This document shows positions 35,328 to 48,606 of a stretch of 64,000 nucleotides of DNA, piece after piece. The DNA lies in assembly GCA_027924645.1 (NCBI GenBank), contig BSBN01000850.1:1767501-1831500 (forward strand), given 5' to 3'. The translations under genes and the position numbers were made by a program. Source of the DNA: Cunninghamia lanceolata (lineage: Eukaryota; Streptophyta; Pinopsida; Cupressales; Cupressaceae). The notes below the pieces were generated by a model. It worked only from the letters and a program-made list of their open reading frames with translations. It searched no databases and was not told the origin of the DNA. Numbering within the stretch: the stretch's first letter is position 1; each line of letters starts with the position of its first letter.

Positions 35328-37304
35328 TATCTCCCCCCTTGAAGACATCGTCCTTGATGATTAGGTAATTATCAAAACAAAATTTCACACAAATAATTTC
35401 TTTCAAGTTTCAAGGTTGCATAAATAAATGAGGAAATTTCTGAGAAAATTCATTTTAATCCTCCCAAGCAGCATTGTCTTCAGATTATTAGTCCAACTGG
35501 ACCTTGCATTGAGTAACTTCTTTGTTATACAAGTAGAGCTTGTAAATTTCAAGAACTTTGAGAGGCTTGATCATGACAAATCCTAGATCCTGTAACTATA
35601 GAACATTCCAATCAAGGATGTGATTAGATCCAGATACATATTTCTTCAAAAAAGACACATGAAAAACAACATGCATATGAGCAAGAGATAGAGGTAGAGC
35701 TATTCTGTAAGCAACCTAGTTGATCACTTCTAAGACTTCAAAGGGTCCCACACATCTAGGTGCTCATTTGGAAAACTTCCCAAGCTTAAGAGGCCTTTTA
35801 TAAGGTTTCACTCTCAAGAGAATTTTATCTCCTACTGAGAATACCCGTGGAGTATGTTTGGCATCATCATAGCTTTTTTGTCTATCATTGACTTCTACTA
35901 ATTTTTTCTTGATTACCTTAACTTGCTCTTCCAATTCAGTTAGCAATTCTGGGCCAAGGTGAACCCTATCTTGTAGCTTATCCTAGCTTATAGGAGTTCA
36001 ACACTTTCTACCATACAATGCTTCGAAAGGAGCCAATTTTATTATTGAATGATATTAATTGTTATAGGCAAAGTCAACAAGTGGAAGGTACTCTTCTCAT
36101 TTATATTTCTAATCTGTGCAGTACATCCTTAACAAATCTTCTAGTACTTGGTTAACTCTCTTTGTTTGTCCATTTGTTTTTGGATGATAGGATGAGCTTA
36201 TGTTTAACTAAGTCCCAAGCACTGAAAACAATGTCTGCCAAAGCCTTGAGGTCATCCATGCATCTAGACCTCTTGAATGAATTTCTTACCAATTATATGT
36301 GCCCCATCAGTAAGATTTCTAGCTATAAAATGTACTACCATGGTTAACTTATCTACCACTACGAGGATCGTATCATGCATATATCATGACATAGGCAATC
36401 CCTAAACAAAGTCCATATTGACTACCTATCATTTCCATTCAAGAATTTCATGAGGATACAAAAGTCCTGTTGGATGTCGATGTTCATCTTTAACTCGCTG
36501 ACACTCTAAACATCCTACTACAAATCTGTAAGATCATTTTTCATTCCCTTCCAAAAATATAGGGGTTTACATCTGCTAACAGTTTTGTCACACTTGGGTG
36601 ATTAGAATAAGGTGTAGATTACTCTTCTTTCCACACTAGGTTCCTCAAATCTTGTTGATTTGGGACATACATCCTGTTCTTATACCTCATAGTCCCATTA
36701 GATTGAAAACTAAATCCTTTGTATCTTGCATTTTAAGAATTTTCCTTTAGAGCCTTTAGGACTTGTTCATAATACTCATCTCCTTCTAAGTTTCTTAATA
36801 CTTTCTAAAATCATAATGCACTAACAACATTGTCACAATATGCATTCTACAGCTCAGGGCATCCACTACTCAGTTTTCTTTGCCCTTGATATAACCAATT
36901 TCAAAATCATAATTAGACATAAGATCCAGCCACCTTCTTTGTCAAACATTAAAGTTTCATTGGTGAAGATATACTTCAAACCTTGATCTTATCAGATTTA
37001 AGTTTAAATTACTTTCCAAGTAGATAGTGTCTCCATACTTAGAGAGAATGCACAACTTTTTCTAGCTCCAAATCATGTGGAGCATAATTTTTCTTGTATG
37101 GTCATAACTTTCTAGATTCCTAGGCCACTACTTGACTGTCTTGCATTAATACACCACCTAATCCTTTTTTGGAGGCATCAATTATAACAACAAAAAGACC
37201 TTTCATATTTGGAACTCAGAGGATTGGTGTTGAAATCAACTTCTCCTTAAGGATTTGAAGGCCTCTTCACACTTCTCTGACCATTTAAATCACTTCTCTT
37301 TTGT
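35328..37304 (-). pseudogene. pol: gypsy-2 RNase H/integrase remnant
   Basis: Minus-strand continuation of gypsy-2 pol. The clearest piece is 35764-35946, the integrase C-terminal domain (FSVGDKILLRVKPYKRPLKL). Upstream of it are scattered RNase H and integrase words with many stops and frame slips. The end of the polyprotein meets the purine tract TCAAGGGGGGAGA at about 35328-35341. Confidence 0.7.
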
Positions 37305-38323
37305 TTATAGAGAAGTAATGGGGTGGGAAATTTTGGAGAAATTCAAAACAAACTTCTTGTAGTATCCTGCCAAACCCATAAAACTACATACTTCATGCAC
37401 ATTTCTAGGTCTAGGCCATTCTAGAATAGCTTTTATCTTAGAAGAGTTCACTGCAATTACCTTTTCATAGATTATGTGGCCCAAATACTGAACTTCCTTC
37501 TGAAAGAAGGTACATTTGGATAGCTTAGCATACAACTTGTTCTCTCTAAGACGTTAGACTATTCACAAATGTTGATAATGCTCTTCCTCATTGCAAGAGT
37601 AGATTAGGATAGAATCAAGAAAAACTAACACAAACTTATCCAAACAATCTCAGAAGAAATTGTTCATCAAATTCATAAAATCTGATGTGGCATTAGTTAA
37701 CCCAAAAGGTAAAACCATGAATTTGTAATGCCCATACCTTGTTCATAAGGTTGTCTTATGAATGTTCTCATCCTTCAACCTCAGTTGACCTGATAACTTA
37801 ACCTCATGTCAATCTTTAAGAATATTGTTGTGCCACATATTTGATCAAAAAGATCATCTATGCACGGTAGAGGATACTTATTTTTTTATCATTGCTTTGT
37901 TAAGCATACAATAGTCTATACACAAACATAGGGTACCATCCTTCTTCTTGACAAATATCACCAGTGCTCCCCACGGTGACAAATTGGGTCTAATCAACCC
38001 TTTAGTTAATTGTTCTTGAAGTTGGGATTCAACTCCATTAGCTTAGTGGTTATCATTCAATATGGTGCGTTAGACACCGGTTCGGTACCAGGAATAATAT
38101 CAATCAAAAAATTGAAAACCTTTTTTGGGGGTAGACCTAGAAGATCTTTATGAAACACATCCTGATATTCTTGAAGAAAAGGATAATCTTCCACTGAAGG
38201 TCCTTTTGGTTTCCCAAATTCCTCACCTTTTTCATTCAATTCTTCCATTTTGACCACAAATATTTGGCGACCCTTTTGACTATCTCTCTTCAGTTGTATC
38301 ACAAAAATTTGTATGATTTTCAT
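37305..38323 (-). pseudogene. pol: gypsy-2 reverse transcriptase remnant
   Basis: Segment 38323-38057 carries the region before RT (YPFLQEYQDVFHKDL and LIDIIPGTEPVSNAPY). RT words follow with many stops ([13 protein letters not shown]). Segment 37535-37305 is the RT/connection (YAKLSKCTFFQKEVQYLGHI, then FMGLAGYYKKFVLNFSKISH). This is standard Ty3/gypsy order on the minus strand. Confidence 0.85.
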
Positions 38324-38603
38324 TTCCCATCACACTCCTTGAATCAAGACAGCATTGCCAATGTCATACAGACATTCGACTATCTTGGAAAAGTAGTCTA
38401 CCTTTGCTCTATGCTGCCATAACTAGTTCATATCTAGGATGACATCATATGATCCTAGTGGATAGATTTAATCTAGCTTCGAGCAGGCATTGCTCTACCT
38501 GAGCTCTTGTCTTGTTTTCATATTCTACTAACCATGGCTTTGCCATGAATCTAACTCATTTAGGAATTTTACAAAGTAAGCTCAATGGAATAAAATTCTT
38601 AGT

Positions 38604-40480
38604 TTATCCTATATCTATGAAAATTGAAACTAGAATGCTAAATAAGTTACTTGTAGTTTCAATGGGAGTAATTTGGTATATTGCTTGGCAGTTGTCTAAA
38701 GCGGCATGGATCCTTTGTTGAAAGGTTGTTTTCTGTGATGGAAAAGGATTACCATGATATGAGTTTCCTTGGCTCTTAGTGGGGCACTGATCAGCATAGT
38801 GGTCTCCTCCACACATAAAACATCCTCCAAGGGGACCTTTCTTTCCTGAAGGGTGGTTAGGATTATCGTCATTCTTTTTAGAATTATTGTCCTTGTTCCC
38901 ATCCCTGGGTTCATTTCTATTGTACCTGGAACCTTTACCATGGTTTCTCCCTCTAGATTCTTGATTTCTATTTCTCCTTTTTAAAGCTGTCGAAGAACGA
39001 TTCCAATTAAATTTATTGCGAGATTTCTCCCAATATGATGAAATAGATTTGAGCTTTTATTCATGTTTGATGGCCTTCTCAAAAACATGATCCATACTCT
39101 TGGGTCCATGGATGCCTACTTCTCCACCAATTTGAGAATTCAAGCCCATAATAAACTTCCTTATCCTAAATCTTTCATCCTTCTAATATTGGGGTACATA
39201 TTTCAATAACCTATAAATTTTTCCTAGTATTCAGTGACAGTCATATCTCCTTGATGTAGATTTTGAAAATATGTTAGTTTCTAATCAAAATACAATTGGG
39301 GCAACCATCTTTTCTGGAAAATGGCCACAAATTGATCCCAAGTTAGACTTAAGGAACTCAACCCTAATTATGTTTTCTTATTCATATGCCATGTGGATGC
39401 TTCTCTTGCTAACTGGTATGCTCCCCTCATAGCCTTAGTGATATCAGAGTAAATTCTTATCTCAAAATATTTTTCCATCTCTGTCAGCCAAGCCTCAGCT
39501 GCATCTCCACTCATAGTTCCATCAAACTTAGGGGGAGTGACCTTCTCCATGTCTCTAGCTCTAACTCATTGGTGAGACACATTTTACCTCACTGTGATCT
39601 AGAGAGTCTTGTTTACTTACTCTTGGTTCACCTTGAAAAATATGTTATTCCCCTCTTTCAAAGTGATGTTCACAATTGTTTTCTTTCCCTCTCACTTCTT
39701 GTTCTAGGGTTTAAAATCTCACTTTTGTTTCATTTAAAACAAACAATATTTCATCTAATTTTTCCATTGGGTTATCTTCAGGATTTTGGCTGTCATGGCT
39801 CCCTCCTAGATGGTTTCCAGAGTAATCCATGATAGTATTTTATCCAAACCTATCATTTACATAAATATACGTTAAGAATGAACTTTTCTATGCTTGAAAT
39901 AAAACTTCATAAGTTAAATACATAATACTTAGATATTTCACATATACTATTTTTGTACAGAAAACCAAAATTTTACTTTATTCACATAGTGGATTGAGAT
40001 CCTTATTTCAATATAAAAAAACTTCTATGTTTATGTACATATATTTATACTTAGGTGACTGCAAGTCAATGTCTGATAGAGGAATTTCATCAAGTTCCTC
40101 TTCCTCGTTAGAATCAACTAACACAAATTTGGAGGGTGGGTGTACACATAGGTACTCCATCATCACATCCCTTCCTATGGTTGCGGCATCCTGACCACAC
40201 CCAAAGAGCATGTCACAGTGTGCATAAGGTTTACTAATCTTTATAGTAATAGGGGCTGACAGATTCTCCATTGCCTCTAACTATTTCCTCCTCTCGAGGT
40301 AGATACACTTGAGTGTGTCAGCTAGTGTTTCAAAATTAGTAAGCCAAGCCCCTTCTATGTAACTCACTATCTCCTTTATTACTAGCTTGAGAGATGATTC
40401 GTTCTTAATAGAGACCTTAGGCATATTCCTAGGTTTTGTTTTCTTGGCTTGCTTTCTTGTCCTTCTCTTTCCTGCCATTC
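38604..40480 (-). pseudogene. gag: gypsy-2 gag remnant
   Basis: Starts 105 bp after the primer site with a basic N-terminus (MAGKRRTRKQAKKTK, from 40478). Gag core words lie at 39550-39368 (TPPKFDGTMSGDAAEAWLTE). The nucleocapsid reads CFMCGGDHYADQC (CX2CX3HX4C), with one residue fewer than the usual spacing, ending near 38780. The frame changes several times. Confidence 0.8.
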
Positions 40481-40573
40481 TTGCACAAGAACAATCATAT
40501 TATCATTAGCATATATTGTCAAGCTGCACAAAATATTGCAATGAGCTTCTAGGTCTAAGTGTTGAACCCAATA

Positions 40574-40585
40574 GCTCAGATACCA
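40574..40585 (-). other. Primer binding site of gypsy-2
   Basis: On the minus strand TGGTATCTGAGC, one change from the initiator-Met tRNA complement. It directly follows an LTR end in ACACA, fixing gypsy-2 on the minus strand. Confidence 0.85.
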
Positions 40586-40857
40586 TGTGTAACATGCCAA
40601 CTAGAATATTAAATAACATTAAACATAAATAATGCAAAATTCTCATTTCTCTTTTTTTATATAACAAAATGCAATAATATTACATTTACAATTTCCAAGT
40701 ACATTACATAATTCCAAAAGATGGTCGCTTCACATGTGACTAGCAAAATCATGGACATTTAATAGATGATCTCATTCCTTGTAACTTATAATATTTATCA
40801 ATTTCATTTACATAATAATTGATGTTTCATGTTCACAAGTCTTTGGTAGTCAACTAC

Positions 40858-40921
<64 letters not shown>

Positions 40922-42260
40922 ATCACCCTAGTGCTTTTCCTCCAACCACAAACTGACAGTCCCTCGCACACCTTCCTTCTAGAAGTGGCCCTTCCATTCA
41001 CGAGGGTATAGATAATGAGAATCAATTGATTCTTTGCACCCTCTAAGAACTAGTGATGTGTCCTAGCTAATAACAATCGAGCTTACAACTCTATTCTAGC
41101 TCTAGCTATGTATATAACCCATTCTGACTATTTAGTTATCTGGTACATAGTGAATCGATAATGCAAGAAGTGAGTTTTGCATTACTTTGGCCAAGATTCA
41201 TATAAATAAAGTCATATGTTCACTTGAACTCATTTCTTGACTTAGAGACAACATTATTATAATTCAATAAATAATATATATATCAACACACTTTAACATG
41301 TTAACTTAATATTAGTCTTAAAGTCATAAAATATACCCTTTACTCTTGGTCAACTAGACAAGTATAAGGTGAGAGCTTAAGTGACTTAAGAAGCGTATAT
41401 TAAGCCCCTCTTTGCATCCTTGCAATCATGGGTCTATGATGACCTGTCATCTACTCAACAACTTGTCAACCCATTTTCATGCTCATCAATAAATTTAGTA
41501 TTATTTCAAAACAATATGCAAATTTCTGACATTAAGTCATAGGTTTGACGATTAAAGACTCTATATGTCTTAGTCTAGGAATATATATTCAACTTATAAT
41601 TTGTCAAAGAAAAACAATAACTTCATAAACCTTCATATTGAATACATTTCCTCTTATATATCAAAAGTGAATTCCAAAATAATTAGTTTCAATCTTCAAT
41701 GAATAACGATAGAAAACTGACCTTTCATTCCCATAGTGAGTGTATTTCACGATAATCTTGTGTCTATTCTTAGCCTAGATTTGGGTAAATAATATTCCAT
41801 TTTAAAACTAGCATAAAGATAGTTTGTGATAACACTTAGTTACTTACAAGAATCGCATCTATAGAAAACTAATATTATTTTACATGTATATTAATAGAAT
41901 GAGAAGTCTAAATATCAAGTGCCTTTAAACAAAGACATCGACTAATATCAACCTTTAAGCTTTTAATAACATTCAAGTGATGATATCTTCCTTATCAGTT
42001 AGCTACGACTCTTAAATAGGATACTATGAAAACATAGTATTGTTACTTTAGTTTTTCACAAGGGAAAATAAGGCTCTCGATCTGCTATAGTTTACTAGAA
42101 GCTCTTATCACTTGATATGACCAAATTGAATGACTTATATCGACCTTTACTCAAGTCACTGAGCACACGAACATTTAGCCTTACTCAAGTTGAATTAATA
42201 AAAACACAGCTTGTATATATCACTTGGGCTATATGTACAGTAAACCATTATGGTTTCTAA
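40586..42260 (-). repeat. 5' LTR side of gypsy-2
   Basis: Sequence on the 5' side of the primer site, read on minus. Non-coding and AT-rich. It includes a (GA)n run at 40863-40920. The outer edge is not defined. Confidence 0.5.
40863..40920. repeat. (GA)n microsatellite
   Basis: Clean dinucleotide run of about 58 bases. Confidence 0.95.
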
Positions 42261-42267
42261 AAGGTTT

Positions 42268-42345
42268 ATTTAAGAATAACCTTATACCCAGTTTATATAA
42301 AAAACATAATAGCCATTCATCGTAACAAACACAATGATATGAGTG
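42268..42345. repeat. Repeat A, right copy
   Basis: Same orientation as 33966-34060. It abuts the truncated RNase H end of copia-2. Confidence 0.7.
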
Positions 42346-43406
42346 CAACTACATGTTGCTGCAATGTATTCTACTTCTGTAGTGGACAGGGAGATTGAAT
42401 CCTATTTCTTGCTCAACCAAGATACCAACATTTTTTCCAAAAAGAATGCACCTCTACTTGTTCTTTTCTTATCTCCAGCCTAATTTGCATTAGTGTATGC
42501 ACTGAGAGTGAAATCACTATCCTTTGGATACCAGAAACCATAATCTATTGTGCCTTTCAAATAACTTAGAATTCTCTTGATTGCCAACATATGTGACTCC
42601 TTGGGCTCTGCTTCAAATCTTGCAACAAGACAAACTACATGCATTATGTCAGGTCTAGTTTGGGTCAGACAAAGTAGTCCTCCAATCATAGATCTATACC
42701 TTTTCTAATCTGCCATAGGTGAATCATCATTTTTTCTCAACTTACAACCAATTATCATGGGAGTATTTACCAGTTTAGAATCTTCCATCCCAAACTTCTT
42801 TAGCAGCTCTTTCACATACTTAGATTGAGAAATGAAGATACCTTTATCTGATTGATTTATTTGTAGACCCAAAAAGAAATTCATCTCACCAAACATGGAC
42901 ATTTCAAACTCACTTTGCATTTCTCTAGCGAAAACTATGCACATACCTTCATTGCCTCCAAATATAATGTCATCAACAAAGACTGCTACAATTAGGATTT
43001 GTTCATCATTGATCTTGAAGTAGAGATTATTATCTGTAGTACCTTTACTAAACCCAATCTATATCAGATACCTGTCCAACCTTGCATACCATGTCCCGAG
43101 GGCTTGTTTTAATCCATATAAATCCTTCTTCAATCTACATACCATGTTACGCTGATATGATGACTGGAATCCTTCTGGTTGTTCAATACATACTTCTTCT
43201 TCCAATTCTTCATTCAAGAATGAAGACTTTACATCCATCTGATATACCTTAAAATCTTTGTAGGTTGGAAATGCCAGAAACATTCTTATAGCTTCAATCC
43301 TTGCCACTGGTACAAATGTTTCCTCAAAATCTATTCCTTCAACTTGAGAGTATCCTTTGCATACCAACCTTTCTTTGTTTCTTACTATTTCACCATTCTC
43401 ATTCAT
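42346..43406 (-). pseudogene. pol: copia-2 reverse transcriptase and RNase H remnant
   Basis: Minus-strand frame from 43406 with in-frame stops only: [46 protein letters not shown] (catalytic FVDD) and FLGLQINQSDKGIFISQSKY. RNase H follows (RILSYLKGTIDYGFWY, then STTEVEYIAATCS). It is cut off at about 42346, where repeat A begins, so the end of RNase H and the 3' LTR are missing. Confidence 0.87.
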
Positions 43407-45143
43407 TTTGTTTCTGAAAACCCACTTGGTAACAATTACATTTTTATCTTCTGGTTGGGGAACAAGATCCTAGGTCTGATTCTTCTCTATCTGCATCAAT
43501 TCTTATTTCATAGCCTTTACCCAATTCTCATCATTGCAAGCTTCATTCACATTTCTAGGTTCAATCTTAGAAATCAGACAGAAATTTACTTGTTCCTTTG
43601 CAGCTCTTCTTTTGGTTAGGATTCCTTTACTCTTATCTCCTATGATTTGATCTTCAGAATGATTAAGCTTTACATACCTTGGTGTCTTGGTAGCACTTTT
43701 TAGAGATTGCTCCTCTTCATCTGAGTTGTCTTCATGCTACACCACTTCTAAAACATCTGGCTTCTCTAATTCATATCCATTTGATTCTGGAGACCTTTGC
43801 TTGCTTTCATCAACTTTGACATTTGCACTCTCAATAATCATATTCAGTCTCTTGTTATAGCACTGGTAGGCCTTTCTCTTGGTGGAATAACCAAGATTCC
43901 TTCATCACACCTAGCATCAAACTTGCCTAGATCTTCTTCTCTTTTGATATAACATTTGCTACCAAAAACTTTGAGATATTTCATAGTAGGAATTTACCAT
44001 ACCACAATTCATAAGGAGTCTTAGAACTGTTACCTTTGATTTGGACTCTGTTTAGGATATATACAATTGTGTGAATTGCCTCTCTCCAATATACTTCCGA
44101 AAGATCAGCTTCCTTCACCATGGTTCTAGCAGCTTCTTGAATTGTTCTATTTTTCCTTTCAACGACTCCATTTTGTTGTGGAGTTCTAGGTGTAGATAAT
44201 TATCTCTTTATCCCATGTTCTTCACAAAAGAGATTGAATTCATTTGATGTGAACTCTCCTCCTCTATCAGACCTTAAACATTTGATTCTCAAATCCATCT
44301 CATTTTCAACCATTGCCTTAAATGCCTTGAACTTATCTAGAGCTTCTGAATTTTCTTTCAAAAAGGTAACCCAAGTCATTCTAGAATAATCATCAATAAG
44401 AAACATGAATTACATGTCTCCTTGCAAACTTCTTACTTTGGTAAGTTCACACAAGTCTATATGCACTAGTTCCAGTAATCCATCAACTAATTGGTCCTTG
44501 CTTTTGAAACTTGTTCTTGTTTGTTTCCCAAATTGACACTCCTTGCAAATAGAATTAGTAGGCTTCACAAGTTTGGGAAAATCTCTAATGCCTGTGTAAT
44601 ACTTATCTTCATACTGTTGTCAAAATTGATATGAAACAACCTTCTATGCCATAGCCAACTTTCATTAGTCTGAGCCAACAAACAATAATTATCAATTCCT
44701 TTCAAGTGGTAGATATTTCCTCTAGTCTTCTTACTAGTTGCAATGATTGTTCTAGAGCTTTCCCTAATCTTGTATCCATTTTCCTTGAAGCTTAGGTCAT
44801 ACTCTTTGTCATACATTTGCCCCACACTCAAAAGATTGTGCTTTAATCCTTTCACATACAAGACATCTTCAGTATTATGCTTGCCATCAAAAGAAATAGA
44901 TCCCTTTCCACAAATCTTACTAGTTGTATCATCTCCAAACCTAACCAGTCCACCACCATATCTTTCCAAAATTACAAACTTACTTTTGTCACCAATCATG
45001 TGGTGAGAGAAAGCACTATCAATAACCCATTCATCTTTGTCTTCAACAACCTGAGCAGCCAAAGCACTTTCCACTGGTCTTTCTTTCTTCATATAGCTAG
45101 TAGGATTAGTAGATACAGGTTCTTCTTTAATAGCAATAAACAA
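43407..45143 (-). pseudogene. pol: copia-2 protease and integrase remnant
   Basis: Segment 45143-44565 holds the protease, with WVIDSAFSHHM where D-S-G has become D-S-A, then LKHNLLSVGQM and the integrase zinc region (LWHRRLFHINFDN). Segment 44406-44200 is the integrase core (FLIDDYSRMTWVTFLKENSE, then RSDRGGEFTSNEF). NGVVERKNRTIQEAARTM follows at about 44180-44110. Frame slips lie between 44565 and 44406 and between 44200 and 43406. Confidence 0.85.
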
Positions 45144-45194
45144 GCATTCATTACCAAAAGTACTAGCATTATCTGGCTCACCATTATCTAATGC

Positions 45195-46094
45195 TCATTC
45201 ATCATCATCAAAATCTTCAACATAATAACATTTCTTTTGGATCCTAGGCCTATTCTCATATCTTTTCCTATTTCTTTCAATTCTTTCAAGAGATCTGGAA
45301 GCAAAGTGGCCTACTTTACCGTAGGAAAAACATTTGAAAGGTAATTTACCTTTAAACTTACTGGATCCTCTTTGTAGTCTATCCACAAAGTTGGCTTCAA
45401 TTTCATCAAACTCATCATCTGATTCTACCTTGTACTTTTCTAATCTGGGGGTTTTCCCAGAAGTACTGGCTTTGAAAGCAGTCTCTACTTTTGGTAGGGC
45501 ATCACCAACCTCTCTCATCTCAAAGGTAGTAAGTTTACCAAGCAACTAATCTCTGTCAACATCTTTTACTTCCATGAATTCTTCAATTACAGCTACCTTG
45601 TGATTGTAGGTCTTTGGCAGTGATATGAGAATTTTCATTACAACTTCCTTATCACCAAGAGTTCCCCCCATACCTTTTATCCCAGTGACAAGTTCATCAA
45701 CTCTTTGCATAAAGGTTGATATGTTTTCATCTTCATTCATCTTAAAAATTTCATATTTCACCTTCAGACTTTGTCGCTTGGCCTCTTTCATAGAGTTATC
45801 TCCCTCATATAGATTTTTCAGCTTTTCCCATACCTGATTTGTAGTTTCAAGATCCACCACTTTTGTGAGTACTGTGTCATTTAATAAACTTAACAAAGAA
45901 TCTTTTACTTTGACATCCACTTCATATTCCTTGATTTCGTCTTCAGTCATCAAACCATTTGGAGGCAAGGTGTATTTTGTTTCTGCAGCTTTCCATACTT
46001 TGTAACCAAGACAAAGAAGATGACTTATCATTTGTGCCTTCCAAAGAGCATAGTTTGTCCCATCAAAATGCAGCACTTCCTTCTTATAAGACAT
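45195..46094 (-). pseudogene. gag: copia-2 gag remnant
   Basis: The best-preserved frame in this part of the window. It starts at 46094 (MSYKKEVLHFDGTNYALWKA), is broken by an in-frame stop at about 45546, and continues in frame to 45195. The gag UBN2-type region (EKLKNLYEGDNSMKEAKRQS) and an acidic linker are clear. The zinc knuckle reads CFSYGKVGHFASRS, so two of the four ligands (second and fourth Cys) are replaced. It lies 45 bp after the primer site. Confidence 0.88.
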
Positions 46095-46138
46095 TTTGGA
46101 TCTTCCTCAAGCTATTAGACTTTCTTTAGAGGAACCTT

Positions 46139-46150
46139 GCTCTGATACCA
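46139..46150 (-). other. Primer binding site of copia-2
   Basis: Minus-strand TGGTATCAGAGC, a perfect match to the initiator-Met type, two bases from an LTR ending CTTCAACA. Confidence 0.9.
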
Positions 46151-46152
46151 AT

Positions 46153-47500
46153 TGTTGAAGTGTGCCAGACAACTGAGAGGGGGGGTGAATCAGTTGTCAC
46201 AAAAGCCTAAACACTTCTTCATTTAAATATCAATCACTTATCCACAAATATTAGATTTAACAATGAATGCATGAAATCAAGAACTTAAACACAGATGCAA
46301 CATTATACACAAGAGACACTAGATTTTTACGTGGAAAACCCCAAGGTGGGGAAAAACCATGGAGAGGATTAGCTCTCAAGATATATTGTAATCCTTGGAA
46401 AATGATGTTCAGGCTTGGTCACTCCACGGGCCTAGAACATACTGGCTCACTGCCATGAAGTATAGCTAGGTCTAGTAGGCTCACTACCACAACCCTAAAC
46501 CTAGAAAGATTACAATAAGCGCTGTTAAACCCTACTAGCGGCTCACAACCATGATCAACATTTTCTTCATGTCTAAGAATAATACATTTTTACAATCGGT
46601 CCTCTACTCTGCCCTGCTCTGCCTTTCCACTTCTTTCCTTATCTTCTCATCTTCACACAAGGACACCTTTTCCACCACTCAACTACAAGTATTTATACAC
46701 TTCATCAACCTTGTAATGTCATCAAGGTCGGCATCACAATCATCAACCATTGGAACAATCTCCAAGGTCGGCATTACAGACATTTACAAAATAGGTCCTG
46801 ACCTATTATAATATTATACAAATGGAATGAAGTAAAGATGTATGCGGATCATGCCACACCTTATCGGGGATTCAAACACAATCTTCCATGCCACAACATG
46901 CTTCCACAGTCTTCAAGGAATCCCCGCAATAACTGGAATTAACCAAGTTGGCTGAGACTAGTTACATGTTACACTGTCTAGGAACAATCTTCAAAACACG
47001 ATCTCAATTCCTTAACGCAGACCAATGTCAAGATAGGAACAAGATTAGGTGACATCCACAAGCATATTATAATCAGCAAGAGCAACCACATGTACCTTAA
47101 CCACTTTATCCATAGGAATCTTCTCACCAGAACACATGAACTTCACTGTCTTCAACTGACATGAAAGAAAGATAGCTTGTGGACCACTAAAACATGAACC
47201 ACTATATTTGTAGGCACTTATCATCATCCCAGACTTCCCTCTAGAACCGCAAAGAAAAATACTTTATTGCAGAGGAATGCGGAGCCAAATACTTCCTCTA
47301 TGACAAGACAACAATCAAACAAAGCAAGTTTTACTCTGGTGAATGCCACTCTCTCAATACTTCATACCAGAGGCTCAAACTTAGGATTTAGCATCTTCAG
47401 ACATCCCTTTAAATAACTACCAATCCATAGACAAAGATCTTCAAGAAGAAGAAAATGTGGAGTAATCTACCAGACTGTTCTTCAGCATACAACTCACTGT
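46153..47500 (-). repeat. 5' LTR of copia-2 (outer edge uncertain)
   Basis: On minus the LTR ends with GACAACTGATTCACCCCCC and TTCAACA, the same end as the LTR pieces at 57287-59116. It also shares GCAGTGAGCC-type words and a TTTTTCCC...TTTCCACGT segment with them. The U3 start is not identified. Confidence 0.6.
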
Positions 47501-47599
47501 CTATACTGCACTTCACTGTAACTCACTTGTATCTTCCGGAGGGGCCAATTTTCTCAATATCCTTAACATACAAATCTTCTAAACAAGTAATAGAATAGA

Positions 47600-48018
47600 A
47601 CATAGTTGACACCAATGACAAAAAAGATATGTTGACATCAAGACAACACCAATTAGGCACATACTTGCAACACACATATGTTCCCAAACGAGTCGAATCA
47701 TAATTCCCAAAGGGGTCATTCTACATAGCTTCCAGCAGAAGCACTTCTTCTTCTTCTTCATTTCTGTTGCTCAGCACACCTTCCCCGTCAAGTATTTCCA
47801 TATCGAGCCTCTCATCTTGAGTAATCACAGTGTGTGTTTCTTCAAAATTAGCCATTACTTCTTCTATAATGTGCTCCTTATGTAATGGCTTTGACAACAC
47901 TTTCATCTTAGAACCATACTTGGTTCTTAGAATCAAATGTGACCAATCTAAAGAAACCCTCTAATCTTTTCTGTAAAATCTCTTGATAAACAAACGTCGA
48001 ATACTAGAGGAATATCTA
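47600..48018 (-). pseudogene. gypsy-3 sequence downstream of the protease
   Basis: Frame 47936-47721 is acidic (EEVMANFEETHTVITQDER, then a run of Glu). It plausibly belongs to the gypsy-3 polyprotein between protease and RT, truncated where copia-2 begins. No motif proves this. Confidence 0.35.
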
Positions 48019-48606
48019 TTACAAAAACCTCTTGAAACACATTAATGTTGGGCATGCGTACAACATGAGAGGAAGTTCCTTGAGGAATCCCACTATTTGC
48101 AACTTTTTTTCATCCAATTGTATCACTCCCTTCTCCATGGGTTCATACATTAGTTTAAGAGTGTCTGCTATTTTCTTAGGCATTATAGTGGCGCTTGCAC
48201 CTAAGTCTATCATGGAATTGTGCAATAACCTTTTTCCTACTATCAGAATCAAATAAAATTGAGTAGGTTTAACCTTACCTCCTTTTGCCTTCGAAACCAC
48301 TAGGAAAGATGTTGGATCTTGTTGAGGGGCCTTTGGTCGTTCTTCAAATACTCCTTTATTTCTATTGACATATCCTAATCTTAGCTTACCCATTGGTGTT
48401 TTTTTCTCACTTAGTGCCTCTTGCAATAGAGTCTTTTGTTCTGGGATGGACAAAACACCCCATAATGAAACATTAGTGGGAACTCTTTTCAAATTATCTA
48501 CTACATTTAATGGTCTTGGCACTTGTAATCTTTGGAAAACACTAGGGTATTTTGTCCTCTCACCTGGTTGATTTGCAACACCACTATTTTGCATCAATGT
48601 GGCCAT
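48019..48606 (-). pseudogene. pol: gypsy-3 protease region
   Basis: A 195-codon minus-strand frame. The C-terminal half is a retropepsin: SMIDLGASATIMPKKIADTL, with D-L-G in place of D-S-G, as is usual in Athila/Tat-type gypsy elements, followed by the GVIQLDEKKLQIVGF block. The N-terminal half is the linker after gag. RT and integrase are absent downstream because copia-2 follows. Confidence 0.75.

Noticed and set aside
44743..45191. Plus-strand frames opposite copia-2 protease/integrase
   Set aside because: Shadows of the minus-strand polyprotein, with low-complexity Ser/Leu/Ile composition.
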